Source of the DNA: Evansella caseinilytica
GTDB lineage: Bacteria > Bacillota > Bacilli > Bacillales > Salisediminibacteriaceae
Length of the DNA: 64,000 nucleotides
Assembly (NCBI RefSeq): GCF_900107275.1
Contig: NZ_FNPI01000026.1
Location: 1-64,000 of the forward strand
Direction of reading: 5' to 3'
Of this stretch, positions 1 to 9,025 are shown piece after piece. The notes under the pieces were generated by a model that saw only the letters and a list, made by a program, of their open reading frames with translations, did not search any database and was not told where the DNA came from. Every line of letters starts with the position of its first letter. Position 1 is the first letter of the stretch. Position numbers and translations under genes: made by a program.

Positions 1-273
1 TTATCCGGTGGAGAAAAGCAGCGGACGGCGATTGCACGGGCGATGATCAACTCCCCCGGATTGCTTATCTGTGATGAGCCGACAGGGAACCTGGACCGGA
101 AAAACCGGGACGGTGTATTAGCGACGCTGAAGGTGCTGCATCAGGAAGGACACAGCATTTTGTTCGTTACCCACGATCCGGAAATTTCTTTTTCAGGAGA
201 TGTAACCTATCGGCTTGAGGGTGGCAAACTTCAGCAAATTTCTGAGTCGGATATTATTATTCCGGTCAGGTAA
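1..273 (+). CDS. ABC transporter ATP-binding protein, C-terminal fragment (LolD/MacB-type)
   Basis: The window opens inside this gene, in frame 1. The visible 90 residues start at the ABC signature LSGGEKQR, followed by Walker B (LLICDEPTGNLD) and the H-loop (LFVTHD). EPTGNLD is typical of the LolD/MacB/FtsE branch, which powers membrane-protein or peptide export together with a MacB-like permease. The gene ends at a TAA at 271-273. A partner permease would be expected right after it, but none is present: the next gene is on the opposite strand. The ATPase assignment is certain; the exported substrate is unknown. Confidence 0.9.
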   Translation, partial: LSGGEKQRTAIARAMINSPGLLICDEPTGNLDRKNRDGVLATLKVLHQEGHSILFVTHDPEISFSGDVTYRLEGGKLQQISESDIIIPVR

Positions 274-405
274 GCAAACGGAGGAAAGGTCTTCTCGCTT
301 TTTCGGACATACTCTCGATTGGAGTCCGGGCGTTTTGATTACGGTTCAATCGACTGCGGTTCAAAAATGCCGGACTCAGGCTCGCTCAAACTTACTAATC
401 CCCGA

Positions 406-3400
406 TCATTTCCGTACCGGCAAGGTAAAGAATATCGAAGTTCCTTTTCCCGGGTTGCTTTCCGCCCAGATGTCTCCCTGATGCTGATAGATGATCTCCT
501 TGCTGATGGCCAGGCCGAGACCGTGACCACTGAAATGAGCGTTTTTCCGGTTTGTATACGTCCGCTCAAATATTTTGGCCAGTTCCTCTTCCGTCATCCC
601 GATTCCGGTATCGCTTATTTCGAAAGTGACGACATCCCTTGTCGCAGCCACATGCAGCCGCGCAGAGATGGCCCCCTTTTCTGTGTATTTTAAAGAGTTG
701 CTGACGATATTGGTGAAAACTTGATCGATCCGCCCGATATCTGCCTCCACAAGCGGATAATCGCTGTCCCCAGTAGGTTCCGCAGCCACAATTTGCCGGT
801 GAAATTGCAACCCTCTGCATTTGATATCCAGCTCCGTTTGATTGCACAAGTACGTAAACAATTGATCAACCGCCACAGCTTCCTTGGCAAAGCGGAGACT
901 TCCCGATTCCAGCTGCGTTAAATCAAACAAGTCTTCAATCAACCTCGTCAAGGCGCGCAGCCGTTCCTTGCTTCTTTTTAAATAAACGGTTTGCATCTCA
1001 GAGGTATCGAACACACCTTCCAGCATGCCCTCAATAAACCCCTGCACGGAAGCAATAGGTGTCAATAAATCGTGGGAGATGTTTGAAAGCAGTTCCTTTC
1101 TCAATTGTGCAGCTCTTGCCAACTCAGCATTTGCTTTTTCCAGTTGCCGGTTTGCAGTTTCGAGCTCCCCCGTCCGCCTTTTGACTTTCTCCTCCAGCAG
1201 CGAAAAAACCTGCGCATTTTGAATGGAAACAGCTGCCTGGTAAGCCAGCAGGGAAATTAAATAAATTTTGTCGTCCGTGAACGCATGCGTAACAAGGCTG
1301 TTTTCTAAATACAACACACCGATGAGCTCCCTCTGCAGCAGAATCGGCAGGCATAGAACCGATTTCGTCTCATGCTTGTTGATATAAAAATCATTTTGGA
1401 ACAGTCCGTCATGATGTGCATGATCGAGAACAATGTGTTCCTTGCTTCTCGCAGCAAAACGAACCACTTGGACTGCTGCCTGATGTTTTGCCTCATGTAA
1501 GGGGAAGCGTTGTATTCCCGGCTGCTCCCCTGAGGCCGGACTGGCAAGATACAGTTCCCCCTCTTCCTGTAAAAATAAATATCCTTTTTCCGCGCCAGCA
1601 TACTCGATGACAATCTTCAACATTTCAGCGATTAGGCGATCCAGCCTTATTTCACTGGAAATGACCCGGGATGCCTGAAACAACGATTCTAAATCAATCA
1701 TTTTGTTTAAGCTTTTCAACGTCAGCGTTTCTTTCGTTGTAAAAAATTGAGGGTATTTCTCTTCCAGCATTGACACCAGCTTTTTCGCCCCCCACTGCTC
1801 AAACAGTTTGTGAGCTTCGCCAATCAACATTTCTCCATGCTTTACTGCGCCATTTCGGAGATGATATTGCCCTGCCAGCTCGCAGATCACTGCCGCATCC
1901 TGAAAAAATCCGTTTTCAACGGCAAGATCAACGGCGCGACTGTACCATTTCCCTGGCACCTTTTTATTCAATACTTGATTCGTCTCCGCCTTCATTAAAA
2001 GATATTTATGCATATAGTTGGCAGGGGAGGACTCCGCCCACTTTTTCATTTTTTTGACATTCCGTATTAACAGTCTTTTAAACTTCTTTTTTTCAGCGGA
2101 AGATTTCGCTAAATAGAGACGGCACAGCCCTAACGACTGGTAATAGTAAAACTCCGGTGCGATGACGAGCACCAAAGTTTTTGACACGACTTCATTCAAT
2201 GCCATGATCACTTCTTCCATGCGAGTCCGATCATTCAGTAAAAAAAGCATTTGCAGCCTTAACGTGTTATGCATGATGAAAGCTGATGGATCATTGGCAA
2301 ATTCCTTTACGGAAAAAGCAACAGGCTCATTTGCAGTAAATGTAAGCAGCTTTAGCCAGCATTCCATTTCCTGCAAAAAACCGATGGAAACTGGATATTG
2401 AATTCGGCGAACGAGGGCCAGTTGCTCGTTGATGCTGTTTAAAACGCTGTCAACCGGATCCCCTTTCATCAGTTGCGTAATCGTAATAAACGAGCTCGCC
2501 GCTCCGGCCAGATGAACATTTCCCACTTCCAAACTAAGTTTCTGCGACTTTTGCAAATAATACAAATTATGTTTAATAGGGTATTTCCAATGGTTCACAA
2601 AGCTTCCATAAACGAAATAAACCCTCGGCTTTAATTTCGTGACACCAGAACGATTGACATGTTCGATTGCCAGTTTGCCAAATTCATCGCTTTTATTGTA
2701 GTTTCCGAACCCGGCGCTTAAAATTAACGCATAATTGTTATAAACGAGGGCGGAAATATCCGTATCACCGTTTCTCAATGTGAAACGAAACGCCCGTAGC
2801 ATGAAATAAGTAGCCAGATTCTGGTTGACGTGATATGTCGGGGCATTCATATTAATCAGTGTTTGCATAATTTGTTTTTTCTGCTCATTTTTCATTTCCG
2901 GCAAGTCCAACAACCCCGCCGATTTTTTATTTATTAATAAGCAGTGAATCGACACCAGCTCTTTAACGATCTTCCATTTCGATATCTGGTGACTCAAATT
3001 CCAGCCCGCAAGATTTAAACCGTCCAGCCCGGTTGTCACCGCTTCTTCCGCCCTGTTCAAATGGGTGTACTGAATTAATTTTAAGTTGTATATCGTCAGC
3101 TTTTCTCCAACTGTTTTTGCTTTGTCAAGAAGCAGTGCAAACATCTGCTCCGCTTCGGAAAACCTGCTGTTCAAGTAGGCGCACTCCCCCAATCCCTTAA
3201 AAATAGTGAAGGCTAGCTCATAATCCTCGCTCCAGCAGTTTTCAGAAAGCAGTTGTTTTGCCATTCGAAAATAGCGGTAGGCAGCTTCAAACGCTCCGGC
3301 ATTTTTAGCCTTGCTTCCTCCCTTGCTGTTTAATGCTGCCAACTCAGTCCATTCCGCTTCCGGTAAAAGATGACTGGAGAGGTTTAAATGATCAATGATT

Positions 3401-5523
3401 GTAAACAAATACCGTGACGGTTCACGCTCATGATCCAGAAGCTGTTTGCCAATCCGGTAGTGATACTTCCCGCGCTCGTTTTTTTCCAAGCGGTTATATA
3501 TTGCCTGCTGTACCTTGTCATGAACAAATGTAAACCGTTGTCTCCCCCGGCGGGAATCCGAATCAGCAAACACAATCCCCTCGCTGACTGCCGTTGCCAT
3601 GTGATCTGTCAGGTCCTCCTCAGGCAATTCGAAAATCACCGCCAGTTCCTGTGTTTGAAACGTATTGCCAAGACACGCGGCAATACTCAAAATCTCGATG
3701 ACCTGCCGCGGGAGCATCTCCAGTTTTTGATGCAATATCGTTAATACATCAAGATGATCCGGCAGATGGATTTGTTTATTTAAAAAATAGTTGTATTCAT
3801 TCGTTTCCATGTCCAGCTCTATTAACCTTTCAAGCTCCAGTCTTTTCATTAACTGGGTGATAAAAAAAGGATTGCCTTGTGTGATATTGTAAATATAAGC
3901 AGACAAAGAACCGGTGTCCTGCTTGAACCGATAAGTCTCCGCCAGCCAACTTTCGACTTCCAGGCTACTTAACGGCTGAAGCCGGAGCGGAATATGTTGC
4001 CGGTATTGTTTCAATATTTGCAATGGATGGGATTCCGCTTTGGAGATGCTAACTTCTTTTTCTGTATCCGGTCTTGAGGCAAGAATGATGAAGGTATTCT
4101 TTAAGTGATTGCTGTCCATCCAATTGACGATAATATCCAACGACGCCTTGTCTGCCCATTGCATGTCATCGATAAAAATAACGAGGGTCACTTCTTTTGA
4201 CATTGTATCAAGCAGATGTTGAAATGCGATCAAAACCCGGTTTTGCTGCTCATAAGCCTCCACCTCGACAGCAGTCGGCTCCGGCTCGATAATCCAGCTC
4301 ATTTCAGGGATCAGTTCAGCGAGGAGACTCCCGTATTTTCCAAGTCCCTTTTTAAGTGCAGCCCGCCAGTATTGTTCGACAGCTTCCCCTTCCGAAATCA
4401 CCCTGCGGACGAATGTATTAAACATCTGAATAAACGGGGAATAAGGGACATTTCGTTGGTTTTGATCGAATTTTCCTGACAAAAACAACACGTTCCGGCT
4501 GCTTAAACCGGCCTTAAACCGGTTGACGACAGCTGTTTTTCCTATCCCTGACAAGCCTTCGATCAGCACGAGCTGAAGCTGACCGTCCTTTGCCTGTAAA
4601 AAAGCTGTTTCCAACTGCTTTATTTCCTTCTCTCTGCCGAAAAAGGGATGATGATTCATTGGTGCGGGCCGATCCGCAATTCCAAGCGGAAAAGGAACGA
4701 TTTTTCTCCGGCGCCGCCACTGATCCGAGCACTTTTGCAAATCCTTTTTTAAGCCGGATGCCGTCTGATACCGGTCATCGGGAGTTTTCCTCATCAGCTT
4801 TAATACAATATCGGCAACTGACTTGGGAATATGAGAACGGCCGCTTAACGGGAATGCGGGAACTTTCGTGAAATGGGAATGAATCGTACCCAGCAAATCG
4901 GCTGAACGAAATGGTGTTTCCTTTGTTAGCATTTGAAACAGGATCACGCCTAAGGAGTATAAATCCGACCTTTCATCATTCGTCTTTCCCATCCTTCCAG
5001 TCGATTCCGGGGAACAATAAATGAGGTCGGCTTCGGAATATGCCGTCATCTCAGCGGAGCCGTTGTTCGCTGCGGTGATGTATGACCACGCATCCATGAA
5101 TACGGTGTCATTAACGCTGTCAACAAAAAGCTTGTTCGGGGTCATACAGCCGAGAAGCATTTTCTGCCCATGCAACTCCGTCAATAACTCCGCCAACTGT
5201 AGCCCAAGTGCTAAAAATCGTTTCGTGGAAATTGGATTCGATTGAATAAAACCGGCCAAGGTCTGGCAAGAAAAAAAATCATACACGAACACGATACTGT
5301 CGCCGCTTTCCACGACTTTGACCGGCTTCAATATTCCTTTGCTCCTGTTTTTCAGCAGCTGCCCGACTTTTGTTTCCATCTCCCGGAGGTTTATTTTATC
5401 CGTGCGTTTAACAACTTGGACAAGCATCTGCTTTTTTTCCGAATCAGAATAGGCCACATACATTTTCTCATTCATGTCGGCGTCAACAACTTTTTTCAGT
5501 TGGAAATCAAGTAGTTGCCTCAT
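406..5523 (-). CDS. Trifunctional (pseudo)kinase / AAA-ATPase / GAF / sensor histidine kinase
   Basis: A 1705-residue protein with no obvious transmembrane segment. An N-terminal protein-kinase-like domain (about 1-270) keeps a possible ATP lysine (K39) and a CSPEST APE-like segment. It has LLGCMTPNK at 123-131 where HRDxKxxN is expected and MDAW at 143-146 where DFG is expected, so catalysis is doubtful. An AAA_16-type ATPase follows, with Walker A GLSGIGKT (323-330) and Walker B LVIFIDD (447-453). Next come a long helical TPR-like region (about 650-1180), a GAF domain (about 1220-1370) and a short coiled coil. The histidine kinase core has phospho-acceptor H1484 in NISHDLLTP, an N-box near 1609 and DTGIG at 1638-1642. 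This order matches the known family of giant Ser/Thr kinase-ATPase-histidine kinases. No response regulator is adjacent and the input signal is unknown. The start ATG lies behind GGGGAAAG. Confidence 0.9.
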   Translation of the reverse strand: MRQLLDFQLKKVVDADMNEKMYVAYSDSEKKQMLVQVVKRTDKINLREMETKVGQLLKNRSKGILKPVKVVESGDSIVFVYDFFSCQTLAGFIQSNPISTKRFLALGLQLAELLTELHGQKMLLGCMTPNKLFVDSVNDTVFMDAWSYITAANNGSAEMTAYSEADLIYCSPESTGRMGKTNDERSDLYSLGVILFQMLTKETPFRSADLLGTIHSHFTKVPAFPLSGRSHIPKSVADIVLKLMRKTPDDRYQTASGLKKDLQKCSDQWRRRRKIVPFPLGIADRPAPMNHHPFFGREKEIKQLETAFLQAKDGQLQLVLIEGLSGIGKTAVVNRFKAGLSSRNVLFLSGKFDQNQRNVPYSPFIQMFNTFVRRVISEGEAVEQYWRAALKKGLGKYGSLLAELIPEMSWIIEPEPTAVEVEAYEQQNRVLIAFQHLLDTMSKEVTLVIFIDDMQWADKASLDIIVNWMDSNHLKNTFIILASRPDTEKEVSISKAESHPLQILKQYRQHIPLRLQPLSSLEVESWLAETYRFKQDTGSLSAYIYNITQGNPFFITQLMKRLELERLIELDMETNEYNYFLNKQIHLPDHLDVLTILHQKLEMLPRQVIEILSIAACLGNTFQTQELAVIFELPEEDLTDHMATAVSEGIVFADSDSRRGRQRFTFVHDKVQQAIYNRLEKNERGKYHYRIGKQLLDHEREPSRYLFTIIDHLNLSSHLLPEAEWTELAALNSKGGSKAKNAGAFEAAYRYFRMAKQLLSENCWSEDYELAFTIFKGLGECAYLNSRFSEAEQMFALLLDKAKTVGEKLTIYNLKLIQYTHLNRAEEAVTTGLDGLNLAGWNLSHQISKWKIVKELVSIHCLLINKKSAGLLDLPEMKNEQKKQIMQTLINMNAPTYHVNQNLATYFMLRAFRFTLRNGDTDISALVYNNYALILSAGFGNYNKSDEFGKLAIEHVNRSGVTKLKPRVYFVYGSFVNHWKYPIKHNLYYLQKSQKLSLEVGNVHLAGAASSFITITQLMKGDPVDSVLNSINEQLALVRRIQYPVSIGFLQEMECWLKLLTFTANEPVAFSVKEFANDPSAFIMHNTLRLQMLFLLNDRTRMEEVIMALNEVVSKTLVLVIAPEFYYYQSLGLCRLYLAKSSAEKKKFKRLLIRNVKKMKKWAESSPANYMHKYLLMKAETNQVLNKKVPGKWYSRAVDLAVENGFFQDAAVICELAGQYHLRNGAVKHGEMLIGEAHKLFEQWGAKKLVSMLEEKYPQFFTTKETLTLKSLNKMIDLESLFQASRVISSEIRLDRLIAEMLKIVIEYAGAEKGYLFLQEEGELYLASPASGEQPGIQRFPLHEAKHQAAVQVVRFAARSKEHIVLDHAHHDGLFQNDFYINKHETKSVLCLPILLQRELIGVLYLENSLVTHAFTDDKIYLISLLAYQAAVSIQNAQVFSLLEEKVKRRTGELETANRQLEKANAELARAAQLRKELLSNISHDLLTPIASVQGFIEGMLEGVFDTSEMQTVYLKRSKERLRALTRLIEDLFDLTQLESGSLRFAKEAVAVDQLFTYLCNQTELDIKCRGLQFHRQIVAAEPTGDSDYPLVEADIGRIDQVFTNIVSNSLKYTEKGAISARLHVAATRDVVTFEISDTGIGMTEEELAKIFERTYTNRKNAHFSGHGLGLAISKEIIYQHQGDIWAESNPGKGTSIFFTLPVRK

Positions 5524-5611
5524 CTTTCCCCTCCTTTTTTCAAATTTATCATATATGACTCTGGGATTATTTTCAAAATTTTAGTGCTTATTAAAAAATT
5601 CCTTTGCCATA

Positions 5612-5836
5612 GGTTCGGAACGAGATTCCGTCGAAAACGGGATTTTTCCCGTCAATGTTCCGTTTTTTCCCGTCTGTTCCTCGCTTTTTTCCGTCGGTTT
5701 CATCAATTTTTCCGTCTAAATGGTTTTTCCGTCGGCCGTCATGACGTACTCCGAGCTCACGATTGATTCCGGCAATTCTTCACTTTTTCCCGTCGATTCA
5801 GCCGATAATTCCGTCTATTTTCTTCATTTTCCCGTC
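5612..5836. repeat. Degenerate 21-bp tandem repeat with core TTTTTCCCGTC
   Basis: About eleven units end with (T)nCCGTC-like cores at 5632, 5653, 5674, 5695, 5716, 5733, 5755, 5773, 5794, 5815 and 5836. Spacing is exactly 21 bp in the first five and last four units and slips by a few bases in the middle. On the minus strand the core reads GACGGGAAAAA. It lies in the gap of about 480 bp between the start of the giant kinase gene and a small membrane protein gene. No convincing ORF covers it. Its function is unknown; it is too short and too degenerate for a CRISPR array. Confidence 0.85.
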
Positions 5837-6003
5837 TCTCGTGTGCTCCACATCTACTCGTTTTTCTGCAGCTTCCATCCTTTTCAATTTTCTTGTTAAA
5901 AGCAGAATTTTTGACAATGATAAGGAAAGAACATAGTATTTTTCTCAAACCTCGGTACTTTTCAGGTCTGGTCACATCTTTCCATATAAGTGAGGTGAAT
6001 TTG

Positions 6004-6186
6004 ATGAAATCGATTGGAATTATTCTTATCGCTGTTGGTGTCATTGGAATCCTGTTAAGTTTTCTGATGTTTGGCGATATTGGAATTGCAGCCTTTATCG
6101 GCGCCCTTTCCGCCCTATTGTCCGGCATTGGCTTCTTGCAGGTTAATAAGGTGCTCACTCAACAGGTGAAAGCGGGAAATGAGTAA
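6004..6186 (+). CDS. Small two-helix membrane protein
   Basis: A 60-residue protein. The ATG at 6004 was chosen because GAGGTGA sits 7 bases upstream; an upstream in-frame ATG at 5893 has no ribosome binding site. It contains two hydrophobic segments, roughly residues 3-25 and 28-48, with many Gly and Ala. A short polar tail with two lysines and a glutamate follows. I do not recognise a family. Its neighbours (the histidine kinase on the other strand and the P450) suggest no shared role. It is a plausible real gene because of its start signal and coherent hydrophobicity. Confidence 0.6.
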   Translation: MKSIGIILIAVGVIGILLSFLMFGDIGIAAFIGALSALLSGIGFLQVNKVLTQQVKAGNE

Positions 6187-6446
6187 TCCCGTCAGAAAAA
6201 ATGGTCTGCCAGCTGATTTAAATAGCGCCGTGAAGCGGTTCTCATTGGCAAACACTTTCCATCCAGACGCGCTTCATGGCGGATTTGCTGGCGGCAGGCG
6301 TTGAATTCCCGACCGCCCATGCCCCATCCCTTTCGAAAGGGGATGATCAGAGCGTACACGTAAAAAAGTAAACTTGAATGTATCTCCCACATGGTATTTC
6401 CGCCGCCGCAAAAGACTGGAAGAAGTATGTTTCATAAGGGTCATTG

Positions 6447-6500
6447 TTGACAGGACAAGAGTTCTCCACATAAAATATATAATGACTGACAGTCAGTCAT
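6447..6500 (+). promoter_or_regulatory. Promoter and palindromic TetR-type operator of the P450 gene
   Basis: A -35 TTGACA (6447-6452) and a -10 TAAAAT (6471-6476) are 18 bp apart. Directly downstream, at 6482-6500, lies ATGACTGACAGTCAGTCAT, a perfect inverted repeat around one central base that covers the expected transcription start. TGACTGAC-type palindromes are common operators of TetR regulators in Bacillaceae. A TetR gene lies just downstream of the P450, so repression of this promoter by that regulator is likely. The palindrome lacks a loop, so it is not read as a terminator. Confidence 0.8.
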
Positions 6501-6539
6501 TTTTTCGTTTACTTTAAAAACGACGAAGGGAGCCTGACC

Positions 6540-7901
6540 ATGCCTGTTAAAAACATACCGTCCGGTCCAAAAGGCAATCCGTTTTTCGGGAATACGATGG
6601 CGTTTGGGAAAGATCCTCTAGGATTCATCAGCAAATACAGTCAGGACCATGGAAAAATTGTCCGTTTTAAGCTTGAAAAAGCAAGAGACTCTTTTCTGCT
6701 CAACACTCCCGAACACATTCAGTACGTATTAATGAACAAAGGCGGGGAATTTTCGAAAGGGTATCAGCAGGATCCGATTATGAAGCTTGTGTTAGGCAAC
6801 GGACTTGTTACGAGCGAAGGTTCGTTCTGGCTGCGCCAGCGCCGCTTGTCGCAACCGGCTTTCCAGCCTCGACGTATTGCTGATTACGCTGATACAATGG
6901 TGGAGCATTGTGAACGCATGCTGGCAGCTTGGAAAGAGGACGACACAAAGGACATCAATGCAGAAATGATGCAGCTGGCGATGGCAATTGCTACAAAAAC
7001 ATTGTTCGGTCTTGATCTTCATCAAGAGGACTCCCGCGATGCCAGCCGCTCCCTCGACACGGTCATGTCCGCATTTAACGCGCAAATCACCAGCGTATAC
7101 AGAGTAGTACTGCAACAATTAGGGCTGGGAAAGCTTGTCCCGCCTGTGAACCGAAAATTGCGTCAGGCAGTAAAAAATTTAGACGACATGATTTACGCCA
7201 TCATTCAGGAAAGAAGAAACCATCCTGGTGATCGGGGCGACCTACTGTCCATGCTTATTTCCACATATGACGAAGACGACGGCAGCCAGATGACCGATCA
7301 ACAGCTTCGCGATGAAATCATCACTCTTTTTCTCGCAGGTCACGAAACAACCGCAAATACACTGAGCTGGGCTTTTTACTTACTTGCTCGTCATCCGCAA
7401 GCCGAGGCTGCTTTGTTCACCGAAACCGCGCAAGTGCTCGGTGACCGGTCTGTGACATTGCAAGATCTCCCTTACTTACCTTATACGGATCACGTGATAA
7501 AAGAAACGCTGAGAATAATACCGACTGTATGGATGATATCGCGGCGGGCAGAGAAAGCTGTCCAGTTGGACGACTACCATATCCCTGCCGGATCGGAAAT
7601 GATTGTCAGCCAATGGGGCATGCACCGCAATCCGCGCTACTTCAATGATCCTTTGACTTTTTTACCGGAAAGATGGGATAATAGCGATGATCCTCCTTCC
7701 AAATTTGTTTATTTCCCATTTGGAGGCGGACCGCGCCTCTGCATCGGCGAGCGATTCGCAATGATGGAGGCGGCGCTGATCATCGCCACGATCATCAGAC
7801 AGTATCGCCTTGAATTAGTAGAGGACCATCGCGTTGAAATGGAGCCCTCCATTACACTGCGTCCAAAACACGGAATCAAAATGAAGCTTCGAAAAAGATA
7901 G
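6540..7901 (+). CDS. Cytochrome P450
   Basis: A 453-residue soluble haem monooxygenase. The signatures seen are the I-helix oxygen-binding motif AGHETT, the K-helix ExxR (KETLRI), a PERW meander segment and the haem loop FGGGPRLCIG with thiolate ligand C401. There is no membrane anchor and no fused reductase, so it needs separate electron donors; none are adjacent. The sequence resembles bacterial P450s related to the fatty acid/CYP102-like and eukaryotic-like class, but the substrate cannot be told. The ATG follows GAAGGGAG. It sits behind a promoter with a palindromic operator and upstream of a TetR gene, which suggests induction by a small hydrophobic ligand. Confidence 0.95.
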   Translation: MPVKNIPSGPKGNPFFGNTMAFGKDPLGFISKYSQDHGKIVRFKLEKARDSFLLNTPEHIQYVLMNKGGEFSKGYQQDPIMKLVLGNGLVTSEGSFWLRQRRLSQPAFQPRRIADYADTMVEHCERMLAAWKEDDTKDINAEMMQLAMAIATKTLFGLDLHQEDSRDASRSLDTVMSAFNAQITSVYRVVLQQLGLGKLVPPVNRKLRQAVKNLDDMIYAIIQERRNHPGDRGDLLSMLISTYDEDDGSQMTDQQLRDEIITLFLAGHETTANTLSWAFYLLARHPQAEAALFTETAQVLGDRSVTLQDLPYLPYTDHVIKETLRIIPTVWMISRRAEKAVQLDDYHIPAGSEMIVSQWGMHRNPRYFNDPLTFLPERWDNSDDPPSKFVYFPFGGGPRLCIGERFAMMEAALIIATIIRQYRLELVEDHRVEMEPSITLRPKHGIKMKLRKR

Positions 7902-8110
7902 ATAGAAACGGATGTTAAAAAGGAAGACATAAGGTTAAGGCGCGGGAGAAACGAGCAGCACAGCATACAACGAAAACGTACGTGAGCAGCATTGCGACAA
8001 CGCAACGCTGAGTTCGCAGTCCGCTGTTCATGTGCTTTTTCTACAAACACTCCACAAAGGGCAGCTCCCTGCACCTTCGTGAAGTAATTTCAAGTGGCAG
8101 GTGAAAGACC

Positions 8111-8692
8111 ATGAAGCAGCAAAAAGCAGATCGCCGGGCACAAATTCTCGTTGTTGCCCGTGAAGTATTGGCGGAAAAAGGCTGGGAAGCAACAAAAGTG
8201 TCGGAAATCGTCAAGCGGGCAGGTATTGCTCAAGGAACGTTTTATTTATATTTCGAATCTAAAAATTCACTCATTCAAGCTTTAACAGAAGAAATGATGG
8301 AAAAAGTTTTCACGGCTGTCCGTCAGCAGCTCTCGGATAGCAAGACATTTGAAGAGGGTGTTCAGCACGGAATGGAAGCGGCCTTTTACAACATGAAGGA
8401 TTATTTGGACGTTTACAATATACTGATCAACGGTTGTGCCGTTGTCGCCTCTGATCAAAAGGAATGGAAGACGCTATTTACCCCCTATTATGAGCTTCTG
8501 GAAAGCTATATTAAAAACTGGCAGGAAGCTGGAGCAGTCGATCCACAATTTCAGCCGGAAATCATCTCCAGGCTGATCGTCTCTTTAACAGACCAGGCAG
8601 TTGATGACTATTACCTCCATGAATCAGAAGCTTCTGTTGACACCTACATCAACAACATCACCCGCTTTGTCATCAAGGCATTGAAGCGTTAA
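8111..8692 (+). CDS. TetR family transcriptional regulator (next to P450)
   Basis: 193 residues. The N-terminal helix-turn-helix (about 10-55) has the TetR pattern VLAEKGWEATKVSEIVKRAG followed by GTFYLYFESK. The C-terminal ligand-binding part is all-helical and divergent. The start ATG is preceded by CAGGTGAAAG. It lies 209 bp downstream of the P450 gene on the same strand. It is the natural candidate to bind the palindrome at 6482-6500; I see no such palindrome before its own gene. The ligand is unknown, and a fatty acid or xenobiotic is possible by analogy with P450-linked TetR proteins. Confidence 0.9.
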   Translation: MKQQKADRRAQILVVAREVLAEKGWEATKVSEIVKRAGIAQGTFYLYFESKNSLIQALTEEMMEKVFTAVRQQLSDSKTFEEGVQHGMEAAFYNMKDYLDVYNILINGCAVVASDQKEWKTLFTPYYELLESYIKNWQEAGAVDPQFQPEIISRLIVSLTDQAVDDYYLHESEASVDTYINNITRFVIKALKR

Positions 8693-8983
8693 GGAGGCTC
8701 CCTCACCGAAAATATAATCTAATTCATCATTGATTTCCGAATCGATTCCTTCACTTGATTGGAAATATTGAATTTTCGTTCCAACCGGCCGTAATGGAGC
8801 TGTAATTTCCAGACTGTTCAAATAAGTATTTGTCGATTTTAACTCCTAATAACACGCTTCTAAATATAGCTCTTCAAATATCCTCTCAAAAATATGCTCT
8901 TTCGGTTCTAATACAAGCAATGCACCTGGTTCCCCTTAAGAGCCATACGAAAATAAGGATGCCCTGTATGTATAACTATAAAG

Positions 8984-9018
8984 AACCCCAAGCTTTTTCG
9001 ACTCTTATGCTGGGGGTT
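8984..9018. terminator. Bidirectional terminator between tetR and the M23 peptidase gene
   Basis: The arms AACCCC-A-AGC (8984-8993) and GCT-G-GGGGTT (9009-9018) form a stem with one mismatch and a loop of 15 bases. It lies between the end of the TetR gene and the end of the convergent peptidase gene. The rest of the 8693-9025 gap shows no gene. Confidence 0.65.
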
Positions 9019-9025
9019 TCGTGTC

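Noticed and set aside
5612-5836. CRISPR array
   Set aside because: The 21-bp units have no unique spacers of normal size and the cores are degenerate; no cas genes are present.
6482-6500. Rho-independent terminator
   Set aside because: The palindrome has only a one-base centre and lies over the start site of a good promoter, so it reads better as an operator.
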